Shown: positions 1 to 8,914 of the stretch, in pieces
Position numbering within the stretch: the stretch's first letter is position 1
Layout of the letters: each line of letters opens with the position of its first letter
NCBI GenBank assembly: GCA_030141605.1
Contig: JAQGDQ010002426.1
Location: 12,501 to 35,000, forward strand
Direction of reading: 5' to 3'
DNA from: Tubiluchus corallicola
Taxonomy: Eukaryota; Priapulida; Priapulimorpha; Priapulimorphida; Tubiluchidae
Length of the DNA stretch: 22,500 nucleotides
Made by a program: the position numbers and the translations under genes
The notes under the pieces: model-generated
The model's database searches: none
Seen by the model: the letters and a program-made list of their open reading frames with translations, nothing else
Told to the model about the DNA's origin: nothing

Positions 1-176
1 TTTCAGCAAACGGGGGTGGGTAGCATTAGGGCAAGATCAGCCAGCGGTAAAACTAAGTATACGTGTCATAGGTGCTTATTGGTTAGGAAAGCAGGTCTGA
101 TTAAAGATTTGTCGAATGTTGCTGCTGCTGCTGCTGCTGATACTGAAGCTTTTAGTACGGCTATTGTTGTTCTTAA
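1..176. other. Window start, unassigned; contains a GCT run
   Basis: The + frame from base 1 stays open to about 193 and includes a (GCT)6 run at 120-138. A possible short exon lies between a ttt-cag acceptor at 1-6 and a weak donor after 72, and it would have the right phase for the exon at 711. It has no recognisable motif, so no gene is called. Bases 1-69 have no partner inside the window. Confidence 0.3.
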
Positions 177-601
177 GCCCATTTCACACTGAGGATGCAT
201 GGCAAAATTCTTCCAGGCAAAAATGTCTTGCGAGATTCCCCACAAAAATAGAATACAGTGCCTCATTTCACAGATTCCATAGGAGGGATTTCTTCATGAT
301 TAATTCTTCTGCTAGCTAGAGGGGCTGTGCATTCTGCTCATGAGGAAATTGCCTCTTAGTAGAAATACTGCATATTCCGTTTTCGGGAGGATTCCTCACA
401 GAATTAGTTCAACATAAAATTATGTGATTATTCTGTTTTCTCGTGTAATCAATTTTTTGTTTTATTAGTGTGACAATTTTTTAGTAAAAAATGTGTAATT
501 TCTGTTTGAAACGAAACGTGCTGCGTGGGTTTTTGGGAAAAATCCGAAATTTTCTGACAGCGATTCCAAGTGTCATTGCATCTTCACTGTGTGAAATGGG
601 C
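177..601. mobile_element. Small TIR element (MITE-like, 425 bp), left arm
   Basis: Both ends read gcccatttcacac pointing inward (177-189 and the complement of 589-601). The similarity continues more loosely through gatgca for about 26 bp. The interior is AT-rich, holds short repeats of the ends and has no coding frame of interest. I could not define a target-site duplication; ctta occurs near both ends. It lies upstream of the first recognised exon, probably in an intron. Confidence 0.6.
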
Positions 602-710
602 CTTACTACTACATGAACGTCGACTAGTACCGGTACTAATATCTCTATCACTTGTCAGTTATGAAATGTAAAAGCAAGGTATATCCTTACTTACTGTTTT
701 CTGCAAACAG

Positions 711-843
711 GCACATCTTGAGCGGCATTTCAAGTGTACTGGGTGGTTCAATAAATTCACTTGCACAATCGCTCGCAGACATTGAAGGTGGAAACGAATC
801 TTCTGTCACTGACAACTCGACCGTTCAACCAAAGAGGCAACAG
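711..843 (+). CDS. PKD1-like gene, exon 1 seen here (stalk before GAIN), left copy
   Basis: A 133-bp exon follows the acceptor tctgcaaacag. Its first base finishes a codon begun in an exon outside the window or not recognised. It encodes 44 residues starting HILSGISSVLGGSIN and ending PKRQQ, an amphipathic helical, Ser-rich segment like the stretch before the GAIN domain in polycystin-1 relatives. It ends in phase 0 at CAACAG followed by gcaagt, which would be a GC-AG intron with an otherwise perfect donor. No GT donor in this frame fits the next exon as well. The exon role is inferred from phase and from its place before exon 2. Confidence 0.65.
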
Positions 844-1407
844 GCAAGTGTCTTACGCAACAAATGAAACGGATTTTCTCTAATAGAGTAAATGCTCACT
901 TAACTATGCCAATGTGTTTCAGCAAAACGCGTCGTTATACGAGAAACAATGGCTTCCTTACAAAAAACAATGTAAAAGCAATCCATTGCATTCCCCGCGT
1001 AAAGATCAAAAATGCTAGAGCTGCAGGCCAAAAATTAATAATGCTTGACTCATAAATCAAACACTTTCGGACGTTTAGTTCTGATGATTTTTACCTAAAA
1101 TCTGAAGAGAAGTAATTTACTGTGAATATTCATGTTTTAAAAGTTTTGCGTACATTAGCACTGCTGAGAAATATTTCTAGTGTGGAAACCTCGTGTGAAT
1201 ACGAAGCCAGCAATAATTAACCCAGCTATGTAACACGATTGATTCTCATTAGAGCAATTCCATCTCTGTGTGGAAACCTATTAGTAATTAATTATTTTTA
1301 AAGATAGTTTAACTAGTAGTATCCTGTTTTTGTTTGCTGACGTGTTTTTGCAGCAGGGCAGCTTGAATTTAATTAATACTCGTTTTATCGTCGCCGGGTA
1401 TTTTTAG

Positions 1408-1558
1408 ACTAAAGAAATCTCGCAGAAATCACTCGACATTATCCAGACCGTATCGGAGACAATGAGCAAGTACAAAGTCCAGGGGGAGGAACCGACGACG
1501 TTCGTGACGGATCTGCTTACAGTTCAGGTACAGCGTCAACAGGCAACTCATCTCAGAG
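1408..1558 (+). CDS. PKD1-like gene, exon 2 (start of the GAIN region), left copy
   Basis: A 151-bp exon lies between acceptor gtatttttag and donor AGAG|gtaagg. It starts in phase 0 with TKEISQKSLDIIQTVSETM, continues YKVQGEEPTTFVTDLLTVQ and ends one base into a Gly codon. The pattern is that of the helical first part of GAIN domains in the polycystin-1 family: regularly spaced I/L/V, then a G-E-x-P turn, then a strand with T/V alternation before an R. An inner gtacag at 1528 could act as a donor but would leave the wrong phase for exon 3. The preceding 564-bp intron (844-1407) shows nothing I recognise. Confidence 0.8.
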
Positions 1559-1619
1559 GTAAGGATAATCGAGAGCCTGATAGTGTCGTAATGTGAAGTG
1601 TGATGATGTTAGCACGATT

Positions 1620-1965
1620 CCCACGGCCAGAAAAAATCCTGGAAAATACAGGCTATCCCGGAAAGTCATGGAAAAGTCAGGAAACAAGTAATTTGATACA
1701 AAGTCGGGGAAAATGATGAAAATGGGGAGAAAGGTCAGGGGAATTGGAAACGGTTGCAAAAATAATCACCGTGAACCCATATTTTCCAAACATATTTTTC
1801 AGAGATTCGTGTTCAAATGAAATTTTACTATGACAGGCTCCCCCAGTTTCGACTTCTATTACAAATATAATGATTGGATTAAGAAAGTTTATTTAATGTG
1901 ATTAGTGTAATTATATTAGCGCTGCTGCAACTGTGCCGACACATTATATATCAGTATGTTTATTA
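1620..1965. repeat. Dispersed TTTCC-TGAC repeat, left arm copy
   Basis: About 345 bp, starting with runs of the form ggaaaagtcagg, and similar to 10757-11120 in the spacer in the opposite orientation. Shared blocks include the reverse complements of tgaacacgaatc, cacggtgattattttt and ctgatatataatgtgtcgg. There is no coding frame. The clustered tttcc-tgac words are the mark of a repeat family. It sits in the intron between exons 2 and 3 and stops about 30 bp before the exon 3 acceptor. Confidence 0.75.
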
Positions 1966-1995
1966 GACTTGCGATTAACTGTTGATTTTTCGTAG

Positions 1996-2093
1996 GTTCT
2001 GATATAAAAATGGAGGGCGTCGGTCGCTTTAAATTGCCGTCGTCGTTGTCGCAAGTGAATGATACTGATGAAGAGAAAGTCTTTGACGTGCAG
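1996..2093 (+). CDS. PKD1-like gene, exon 3 (GAIN), left copy
   Basis: A 98-bp exon lies between acceptor tttttcgtag and donor GTGCAG|gtgaat. Two bases complete the Gly codon from exon 2, then it reads SDIKMEGVGRFKLPSSLSQ and ends KVFDVQ in phase 0. The F-x-L-P turn followed by an acidic loop and a V-x-V-Q strand is typical of the middle of the GAIN domain in polycystin-1-like proteins. Phases agree on both sides. The short length means the call depends on its neighbours. Confidence 0.8.
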
Positions 2094-2300
2094 GTGAATT
2101 TTAGCAAAGTTCTTCTAGATGAAAAGCTTTGAAAATTTGATAAAGAAGACGAAGCCAGTTAAAATCTTAACGAAATTTTACTTTTTGCCATTGTAAATTT
2201 GGTAACTTTTCTTTATGATTAATTTGTTACGTAATTATTTACCCGTTGAAATTTCAGGCTCAAGATTGATGAAAAATATAATAATTAGTAACTACAATCA

Positions 2301-2814
2301 CTCTAGAGCAGTGGTTGCCAACCTTTTGTTGATCCTTTCCCTCCATCATATCGCGACCCCACGAAGAACATAATCATTATTATTTATTATGCTGTTAAAC
2401 ATCTTTATCGCTCGCATTTATTAATTTTAACTTACTAGTCAACAAACAACGAGTGATTGTTTCATCAATTCATTAATGTGAAGGTTGCACGTGTTTCTCA
2501 GCGACCAGTAATGCAACAGCAATAGGTATCCAAGGTAAAATGAATAACAACACGCTTTTGGGCGGTGTACATTGTACAGAACAACGCGCATTTTCATTTT
2601 TCCGGAAAATCAAGCACTGATACACCTCATTTAGAGCGGGAAAAACCCTGTTTCACTTTCCAGAAAAAAATGATCCAACGAGAGACTGAGGAAACAAGAC
2701 CTACTTACATACTTTTTGCGAAAACGGCATTTTTAAAAAAATAGTTTTTGGACTATCCCGCGACTCCATTTAAACTGCTTTGGGGCCTCAAGGTTGAGAA
2801 GCCATGCTCTAGTG
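2301..2814. mobile_element. hAT-type MITE with 8-bp target duplication, left arm
   Basis: The element proper is 2309-2806 (498 bp). The left end reads cagtggttgccaacctt and the right end, complemented, reads catggcttctcaacctt. The element is flanked by ctctagag (2301-2308) and ctctagtg (2807-2814), matching at 7 of 8 positions. An 8-bp duplication and C-A-G-terminal repeats with gcgaccc / gggatag subterminal blocks fit non-autonomous hAT elements. No transposase frame is present. It lies in the intron between exons 3 and 4. Confidence 0.8.
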
Positions 2815-2867
2815 TGTATAATGTTATATTGCAAATTCTTAACTTTAGACTGCCTTGGTCATTAGAG

Positions 2868-2990
2868 AATATGGTGACCTAGTGGTAAAAGCATCTGCCT
2901 TGTAAGTAAAAGGTACCTAGTTCAAACCTGCTAATTGTCGGTTTGTGTCCTCATCAACATCGAGTCTTTAAAGTAGTAGTAGTAGTAGTT
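2868..2990 (+). repeat. tRNA-derived SINE with AGT-repeat tail, left arm
   Basis: A tRNA-like head carries an A-box-like tgacctagtgg (2875-2885) and a B-box-like agttcaaacc (2919-2928), with the usual spacing and catctgccttgtaag between them. It is followed by a short unrelated body and five AGT units (2971-2989). The cloverleaf is degenerate (B box lacks the GTTCGA core) and the sequence sits in an intron, so a SINE copy is far more likely than a working tRNA gene. Confidence 0.6.
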
Positions 2991-3048
2991 ATTCGTTGTT
3001 CTCGGTAAAGACACTTTAGTATGAATAAAGATAGGAGTTTGCTTTCAG

Positions 3049-3205
3049 ATGTACTTTATGAAGGAAAACCCCTACTTGTGGGACAACTCGTCAAGTTTGA
3101 TTAACACTCCCATAACGAGCATAGCAATTAGCGAACCAGAGAACCAATCAGTTTCTAATATTGAAGAGCTAAAAGAGCCACTGCAATATTTTATGGATAT
3201 GGAAG
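3049..3205 (+). CDS. PKD1-like gene, exon 4 (GAIN core), left copy
   Basis: A 157-bp exon lies between acceptor gtttgctttcag and donor GAAG|gtaatt. It starts in phase 0 and encodes 52 residues: MYFMKENPYLW, then NTPITSIAISEP, then EPLQYFMDME. The order of an N-P-Y/F-x-W motif, a strand of the type s-I-x-S-I-x-I, and a conserved loop followed by a P-L-x-Y-F/I-x-x strand is the most recognisable GAIN-domain signature of the polycystin-1 family in this gene. The internal ATG codons are not taken as starts because the reading frame continues from exon 3 in phase. Confidence 0.85.
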
Positions 3206-3413
3206 GTAATTGACAATGGCTGTTTATTGCTGTGATTTTAGTGAAATGTTACTTGTTACTACTGTAGTATCAGTAACTAATAGTAATAAGAATGTTACTA
3301 CTGTAGTTCGCTTTTTTAGTTCGATATGTCTAGAAGTAAGGTTTCTTTATAAAGAAATGTAGCCATTTCACAGTTTCGTTGTGTGCACGCACAGTTGTTG
3401 TAGGTCAAAGGTT

Positions 3414-4092
3414 AAAGCACAAGAAAACCCTTCATAAACATAAACATTCGTTTTGGAGTTTTATATCACTTACATACTGCCTTTTTGCATACAGGATTTC
3501 ATTCGGCATTCACGCTGTATAAAACATGTAAATTTAAACTCCCGCGATGGCCGTTAGATGCAGCCATTTTTACGACATGTCATTTGAAACAAGTTCAGAT
3601 AACATGGTGTAAAGTTTGAAAAAATAATTAGAGCATTCGTAGCGCACAAGTCACTAACTAAATAAAATTTAAAATTACTGTATCTTGTAAATCAAATTAA
3701 AAATACGTTTTTTGGTTAGTGAGTGGTGCACCCTGGAGGGTGAGTCAGCGACATTTTACCAATTGGTGAAAACATTTTAAATAATTAATAATTTTCTTTT
3801 CTAGTTACATAAATCTCTCCAGCAGGTAAGCAAAAATCTAGGTAATATAGATTTGCACGGAAAGTCTTTTGAGATATAATTTAACATTGCTTTCTCTTCC
3901 CTTGATTTACGTTTGGTGCATGACGTCATGTAATGGCGACTTCGGAACAATATTGCGGGAGATTTAAAATGAAAACAAACTAAAATTCCTTTCAGTGCAA
4001 GTACGATATGTGCATAAAATTACTATAAAGTAATATAATTTTTAAGGCGATTTTTCTGAAACCTACTTCAGGTGGCCCTTTTCTTGTCCTTT
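3414..4092. mobile_element. 679-bp TIR element, copy A, left arm
   Basis: The ends pair as aaagcacaagaaaa (3414-3427) and the complement of 4079-4092, with 13 of 14 identical. It is non-coding. A second copy in the same orientation lies at 9729-10437 and is about 90% identical over the central 250 bp by my count. Internal blocks kept in both copies include caccctggagggtg, ttaccaattggtgaaa and the palindrome catgacgtcatg. The family is unknown to me; a non-autonomous DNA transposon is the simplest reading. No clear target duplication was found. Confidence 0.7.
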
Positions 4093-4239
4093 TAAGTTTA
4101 TCATAGCAACACGTCTTAACTACAACCGTCACATGACATGTGCGAAGCAAAGAATTGGTTCAGTAACTTCAGTTGTTTTACGTGGAATTTACTTAATGTG
4201 TAGAGTTATTTACTAGCAGTGCCCAAGTACTACATTTCC

Positions 4240-4385
4240 TTTTTGGTGTGTATTCATCCGCCGAATAAATACGCTATTTACTGTAAATGGTAATTTTTTA
4301 TGATTTATAATATTCTTTGAAAACCCACGAAACAGCGAGTCCGCAATAAACGAACCACGAAGTAGCGAGGAACACTATAAACACA
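4240..4385. repeat. Probable MITE fragment rich in cgaagtagcgagg words, left arm
   Basis: The stretch combines ccgaataaatacgctattt, cccacgaaacagcgagtccg and accacgaagtagcgagg, the repetitive 'gcgag / cgaa' wording often seen at the ends of small pogo/Tigger-like elements. I see only one end and no target duplication, so this is a weak call. It ends about 60 bp before exon 5. Confidence 0.35.
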
Positions 4386-4442
4386 GATTATTGTAAATTG
4401 TGCCAATCGTTACCAAGAAGCAGAAATTTGTTCTATTTTTAG

Positions 4443-4591
4443 ATGCAGAAGTTCAACCCTCCAGTTCACATGTTACTATAACACCCGGCCAGCCTAGAAA
4501 CATGGACATTTCTGTTCATAACTTTGTTGTAGAACCTTACAGTGACGTGGTCATATCATTCCTTGATTTACCTGCCAAAATATCTGTAAAG
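4443..4591 (+). CDS. PKD1-like gene, exon 5 (late GAIN), left copy
   Basis: A 149-bp exon lies between acceptor ttgttctatttttag and donor GTAAAG|gtaaag. Two bases complete an Asp codon from exon 4, then AEVQPSSSHVTITPGQPRN, HNFVVEPYSDVVISF and DLPAKISVK follow in phase 0. The alternating hydrophobic strands (f-V-V, d-V-V-I-S-F, k-I-S-V-K) match the last beta-strands of a polycystin-1-type GAIN domain. Joining directly to exon 6 gives KISVK-VVLKEDGRPL, which keeps the strand and the G-x-P turn found there in the family. Confidence 0.85.
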
Positions 4592-4632
4592 GTAAAGTGT
4601 ATGAAGTAATTAATATTTACTAGTATTGTTAA

Positions 4633-5082
4633 AGGTATATAATTGATCCAAATTTTGATCATGTATTGAAAAATAACGGAACTGTAAGCAACAAACACTT
4701 ACTGTATATTGTTAAACAGAAACTCGAAAATATATATCTCAAAAAATGGAAGGAAGAAGTTAAGAGAACTAATACTAATACTAATAACAACGATGGAAAC
4801 AAATTAAGACCTACTGCAAAATTAAAGAATGCTAAGAATTTAGAAAATTATTTACAACTTAATAATGTAACTCGCAATGTTAAAATTGCTTTCACGAAAC
4901 TACGTATTAGTTCTCACTCGCAATAGAAACCGGTAGACATCATAAACCTAACAAAATCCCAGCTAATGAAACATACTGTACACAATGTGACTCAAACAAA
5001 CGAGAAATAGAAGACGGAACACTTATGTTGTCACACTGGAGTAGATATGAACGACTAACAAACACCTTTTATACAGAAATTA
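4633..5082 (+). pseudogene. LINE reverse-transcriptase C-terminal fragment, part 1, left arm
   Basis: An open frame from 4633 runs to a stop at 4924-4926 and continues one frame over to 5082, so there is one frameshift near 4915. Recognisable parts in order are WKEEVKR, NKLRPTAKLKN, NVKIAFTKLRISSHS, then (shifted) LAIETGRHHKP and CTQCDSNKREIED followed by SRYERL. This order (W, K-L-R, the K-L-R-I-S-S-H strand, I-E-x-G-R, C-x2-C, I-E-D, R/Y-E-R-L) is the zinc-knuckle-like C-terminus common in non-LTR retrotransposons. The usual HxxxxC pair is decayed. It is interrupted at 5083 by a MITE and resumes at 5534. Confidence 0.75.
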
Positions 5083-5533
5083 CCGTATTTTCCCGTGTAT
5101 AAGAGACCCTTTTTTGCTCAGAATTTTCACTTTAAAAATAGGGGGTCTCTTATACATGGGAGTAAGTCTTTTCAATAAGGTGCATAAATTGTGACACTAA
5201 TGATTTTAAATAAGTGCTCTACAACTGTTTTGCGTGTCGCGTTCGACTATGAAGCGGTTGTAAGCAATACAAGCATCGTGACACAGGCATTATCTCCTCG
5301 TTTTCTCTTTTCCTGTTACAGGTTTGCAGGTACGCACTTTAATATATACCAGTACTCTTTTTCTACAACACATTAACTGGTTTTATTTTGTTTTCAGTAC
5401 CGCACTGAGTTGAAAAAAGTTGTACTCTACCCTCTAAAAATGTCCGTCTGAAAAAACTTTTTTCCAGAATTTTTGCCTAAAAATTGAAGGGGTCTCTTAT
5501 ACACAAGGGTCTCTTATACACGGGAAAATACGG
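5083..5533. mobile_element. 451-bp TA-flanked MITE inserted in the LINE fragment, left arm
   Basis: The terminal repeats are identical over 29 bp (5083-5111 and the complement of 5505-5533) and begin ccgtattttcccgtgtataa. TA flanks both ends (5081-5082 and 5534-5535), as in Tc1/mariner-pogo-type insertions. A second inner copy of the gtctcttatacac words lies next to the right end. The interior has only short frames with no transposase similarity. It is younger than the LINE fragment it splits. Confidence 0.85.
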
Positions 5534-5660
5534 TAGCTCTATATACCCAAACTTTACTTACTTATTAGATGATGTCAAAGTAAAATGATTATTAGGCTAA
5601 AATGATTCACAAATTCTTCAAAGTGCTTCTAATTTTGTTTTAAAATGTATCACTTCCCGA
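5534..5660 (+). pseudogene. LINE C-terminal fragment, part 2, left arm
   Basis: Immediately after the MITE, the frame FTYLLDDVKVK then (past two stops) ILQSASNFVLKCI resembles the last helices of the same LINE C-terminus. Removing the MITE together with one TA copy joins this frame exactly in phase with part 1. The internal stops show that the copy is dead. Confidence 0.6.
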
Positions 5661-5989
5661 GTATAATTATTAAAAAATAGTAAATAAACGAACTATATAT
5701 ATAACTAACATCATTTATGTAAACTAAATACTACATGTGTATGCAGCTATCTTGAATTTGTGTTTATGTACAAACCAGTTGGAAAATAAACAAACTTTGA
5801 TTTCAACTGATATGACCTATTCCACGATCCAGTTTTAAACATTCACAAACATTCACTTAAAAAAATTTTCCTCCCTACCTACAGACATCTTTTGAGGTAA
5901 GACAGAAACAATGTTTATGTGGCCGGCCTTAGGAGCTGGAGAAGTAGAAACTACCTCAGGTGAAAAGCAGTTCACCCAGCTTTTATTCT

Positions 5990-6173
5990 AAAATTTCTGA
6001 ATGAACTTGAACTCACAGATGGCGTCGGAGCTGTAGTCTCATCGGTTATATTATATATATATGTACAAATTTAAGATAGTTGCATACACATATAGTTTTT
6101 CGCTGGTATATATATATATATAACCGACGAGGCTACAGCTCCGACGCCATCTGTGAGTTCAACTTCATTCAGA

Positions 6174-6210
<37 letters not shown>

Positions 6211-6265
6211 AGCAAAAAAAAATTATATGTGTATGCAACTATCTTAAATTTGTGTTTATGTACAT
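5990..6265. repeat. Nested AT-rich palindrome with TA microsatellites, left arm
   Basis: Bases 5990-6050 and 6120-6180 are inverted copies over 61 bp with three mismatches, centred near 6085. They contain cagatggcgtcggagctgta. The loop (6062-6106) is itself inverted relative to 6206-6263, with the shared words tgtgtatgcaactatctt and atttgtgtttatgtac. A direct, diverged copy of the same word lies at 5737-5772. TA runs fill 6050-6062, 6107-6122 and 6179-6210. This looks like two or more copies of one short element inserted head to head. Confidence 0.75.
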
Positions 6266-6630
6266 TCATGCTGTACCCATTGGGTTTATACATCAAGGTT
6301 TGATGTCGTGTCTTTGGTTTAAATTGTTGAGTTTGACTTGTGTAACTGTGTTCTTGATAATGTGGTATAAGTTTTTTGTAGTGCTGTATATATGTGTAAT
6401 TGTATTTTTATAATCGCTGTGTGTACTGTGTTATTTGCAATTGTGATTACCCTATAAAATATAAAAAAAAATATATAAAAAATAATGTCGTATTAATTGT
6501 TTTATTACATCCAGCCTCATCTCAGTTATATTGACTCAAAAGGTAAGTTCAAAGGTAAGTCACTAATGACTTGATAACATGAAGCCAGTTCAATAAGAAA
6601 ATTCCATCAGTGATTCTAAAGCCTTTATAG

Positions 6631-7573
6631 GTTGTTCTAAAGGAAGATGGCCGACCTCTTATCAAGGATTTTAAAGGAGGAAGCTCCGTGAAAGTAAATC
6701 AAATTCCTCTTCGTCATGATGAGAGCGCACTACCCGCGAAACACAGCGACTACTTTTTAAGAGTTCACAATGAAAATAACAGCTCTAAAGAGTATTATCT
6801 GGGGATCATATATGATTCTTATCAAACACCACGCTGTGACAATGCATTGCGCATGTGCAGAGGAAAAGTTGAGAAATGTATAGATACAGCAGTCAGCCAG
6901 TGCGAAGATGATTTGTGCGTACTTAATGTCAAGTCATGTAGTATAGACGGGTGCTTACGAATGCAAGGATGTTATGACCAGTGGTTAGAAACATGTAGGA
7001 ACCTGTCTATAGAATGTGCCAAGGAGGAAAAGCTATGTCTCCTCACTGCAGAGCAAGTTTGTGTAGAAAATTACAATATTTGTGTTGCGCAGTGCGATAC
7101 TGATTTAGATGCTATACTGTTATATGATTTATGTGAGTCGGAGTGTAAAAGTGAATGGATCAACTGCAGCGCTACCTGCAATTCAACATGTGAAACAACT
7201 TCCAAGTGCATCAACAGTTTAGATTCGGACTGTGAGAATTCGTTACTTTGGGAATCCAGGCGGGAAAAATGCAAAGCCGTGTATCATGGTTGCCGGGGAA
7301 GTTCTACTCAACATTGTAATGTTGAACTGTTGGCGTGCAATAAATCCTGTTACGAATGTCGGCCATTTTGCAGCTTAAAGATGGTCGATATTTGCAGCAA
7401 AAACTGTGAGGAGCAGTACGCATCTTGTAACGTGCCTGTTCATGAATCATGCCGCGCTTTCGTTGAGTCGACGGAGCCCGATTGTGTTGAAGTATTGTGG
7501 CAAGATGAGTCCGACATATTTGCAAAAATGGGCAACTTGACTGCACAAGAAGCAAGTAACTTGACGTCAGCAG
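6631..7573 (+). CDS. PKD1-like gene, exon 6 (end of GAIN and 33-cysteine domain), left copy
   Basis: A 943-bp exon lies between acceptor gcctttatag and donor GCAG|gtaaaa, open throughout. It starts VVLKEDGRPLIKDFKGG, continuing the GAIN strand from exon 5, then HSDYFLRVHNEN and KEYYLGIIYDSYQ. From 6835 to 7485 it encodes 33 cysteines in 217 residues. Their spacing repeats: C-x6-C-x7-C-x6-C-x3-C occurs at 7015-7095 and again at 7270-7350, 85 codons later, each followed by D-L/I-C-x3-C-x6-C. Many N-x-S/T sites fit an extracellular location. There is no membrane helix and no GPS-type cleavage motif. I do not know a named family for the Cys block. The GTG at 6688 is not a start; the frame is open upstream to the splice site. 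Confidence 0.85.
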
Positions 7574-7921
7574 GTAAAAATCAGTTCATTTGTTTTTAGT
7601 ATATAATTAGCAATAAGTACTCAAATATTGTTTCCAAGTTTCGCATATTAGTTACATTTCTCCATTTATAATTATTGTATTAATGTGGATACTATAGGTA
7701 TTAGATTTCTAATGCATTTAGAATATTTGCAAATGAACCTCAACATTGTAATTGTGAATGCATTTGAAAACAGTTTCTTATAAAAACACGTGGTCCTGAG
7801 ACTGGCCAAAGTTAGGACAACAAATGGCCTCTCTCTCTGTCGACCTAATTTTAACAACTGATTTGTGATCCAAACTGGAGTCGCCATCTATGAACTGGTA
7901 GCATATTTATTTATTTTACAG

Positions 7922-8066
7922 ATGTCACATACAATATTGACATTTACACTGCAGATGAAATGTTTAGTAATACTCAAGCAGGTGTTTTTGTGCAGCTTCA
8001 CGGAAGCCTTGGAAACTCTACAGAGCAAAAGTTGGACAGTACCATCAACTCTTTTGCACGATCACA
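7922..8066 (+). CDS. PKD1-like gene, exon 7 (first half of PLAT/LH2 domain), left copy
   Basis: A 145-bp exon lies between acceptor tttattttacag and donor CACA|gtaaga. Two bases complete an Asp codon from exon 6, then it reads VTYNIDIYTADEMFSNTQAG, VFVQLHGSLGNST and INSFARS, ending two bases into a codon. Y-x-I-x-I-Y-T-A-D, then V-x-V-x-L-x-G-x-x-G, then F-x-R is the standard opening of a PLAT (lipoxygenase homology) beta-sandwich, as found in polycystin-1 proteins and lipoxygenases. The 348-bp intron before it holds nothing recognisable. In family members PLAT is cytoplasmic after the first membrane helix; here no helix precedes it. Confidence 0.85.
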
Positions 8067-8914
8067 GTAAGATTTCAAGTTTCAATGATTCTGTGCTTTA
8101 TTTAGAAGCGAAGTTCGTTGGTTATTAGAGCTAAATGCTTATAATATGTGTGCTTGTATAGCAAGATCGTCCATAAGTCGGCAATTAAGCTTTTCTCATA
8201 TCCTCATGAGGATCATTTTGATACCAAGCTCATCGCTCTATGTTATTTCTAATCTGAGATAATCCACGTTGAAGTTGAGGTGCAGGCTGCTCATTGAAAA
8301 ACATAACCTTGAGAAAATCACTGTTAAAATTAGCCATTGTTTTTTGTCGCGTTTCTACATAACACTTAGCAACCGTACAAATATTGGTTTGTACGAACTT
8401 TGCAACAATACATTGAAGTTATGTTTAAATCCAGTAGATGGCTCTTCCTGACGAAGATCTGGCCTTGGCAATACAAAAAACCTAAAGCAAAATTACTGCT
8501 TCTGCAAGCTACTATCACAGTTTGAAAATAGGAGTTTTTTGCAATTGCAGTACTAATTTCTAGCCAAAAAGTGGGTATGGGTTACAAAATAGTATTTTTT
8601 GAACATTTTCTGGATAATTTGATGCTAGAATGTGAAATTTTAATATATTTAGTGTTTCTTTTTATAAGAAAGAAAAAATTGACATCTGACCAAATTTTCG
8701 CTACTTTCTACTTTGAGGTATAATAACATACATGTAACTACGACGACATGTGGTCGGTTTTGGTTTGCAAGCACACAAATACCCTTTCTGGAACTTACCT
8801 GTGCCTGTGTTTAGTAGTCTTAAGATTTATTAGCTAATTTTAGTAATTAAAATGTGTGAGACTTACAAGATTCGTCATACAGCAACATTTGATAGCGAAT
8901 CGTTGTTTTACATA
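8067..8914. other. Intron sequence with no recognised feature, left arm
   Basis: AT-rich, with frames of at most 60 codons (8269-8451) that lack splice context or motifs. A perfect 14-bp palindrome, atcctcatgaggat, occurs at 8200-8213. Nothing else was recognised before the pogo-like MITE at 8915. Confidence 0.5.

Noticed and set aside
7-72. Possible upstream exon between ttt-cag and a gtgctt donor
   Set aside because: The phase fits exon 1, but the donor is weak, the peptide has no family motif, and the acceptor is at the window edge.
2868-2930. Working tRNA gene
   Set aside because: The A-box-like part is good but the B box is degenerate and no cloverleaf closes; it has a SINE body and an AGT tail.
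5191-5376. 61-codon frame inside the 451-bp MITE
   Set aside because: Too short for a transposase and without D/E catalytic motifs; the element is non-autonomous.
5881-5896. 12-bp exon between ctacctacag and gtaaga
   Set aside because: It would keep phase but adds four residues with no support, and exons 5 and 6 join well without it.
6515-6542. Mini-exon between acceptor attacatccag and donor AAAAG|gtaagt
   Set aside because: Its 28 bp cannot keep the phase between exon 5 (ends phase 0) and exon 6 (starts phase 0). Direct joining of exons 5 and 6 gives a better GAIN sequence.
7304-7555. Minus-strand frame opposite exon 6
   Set aside because: Shadow of the cysteine-rich exon; no independent signal.
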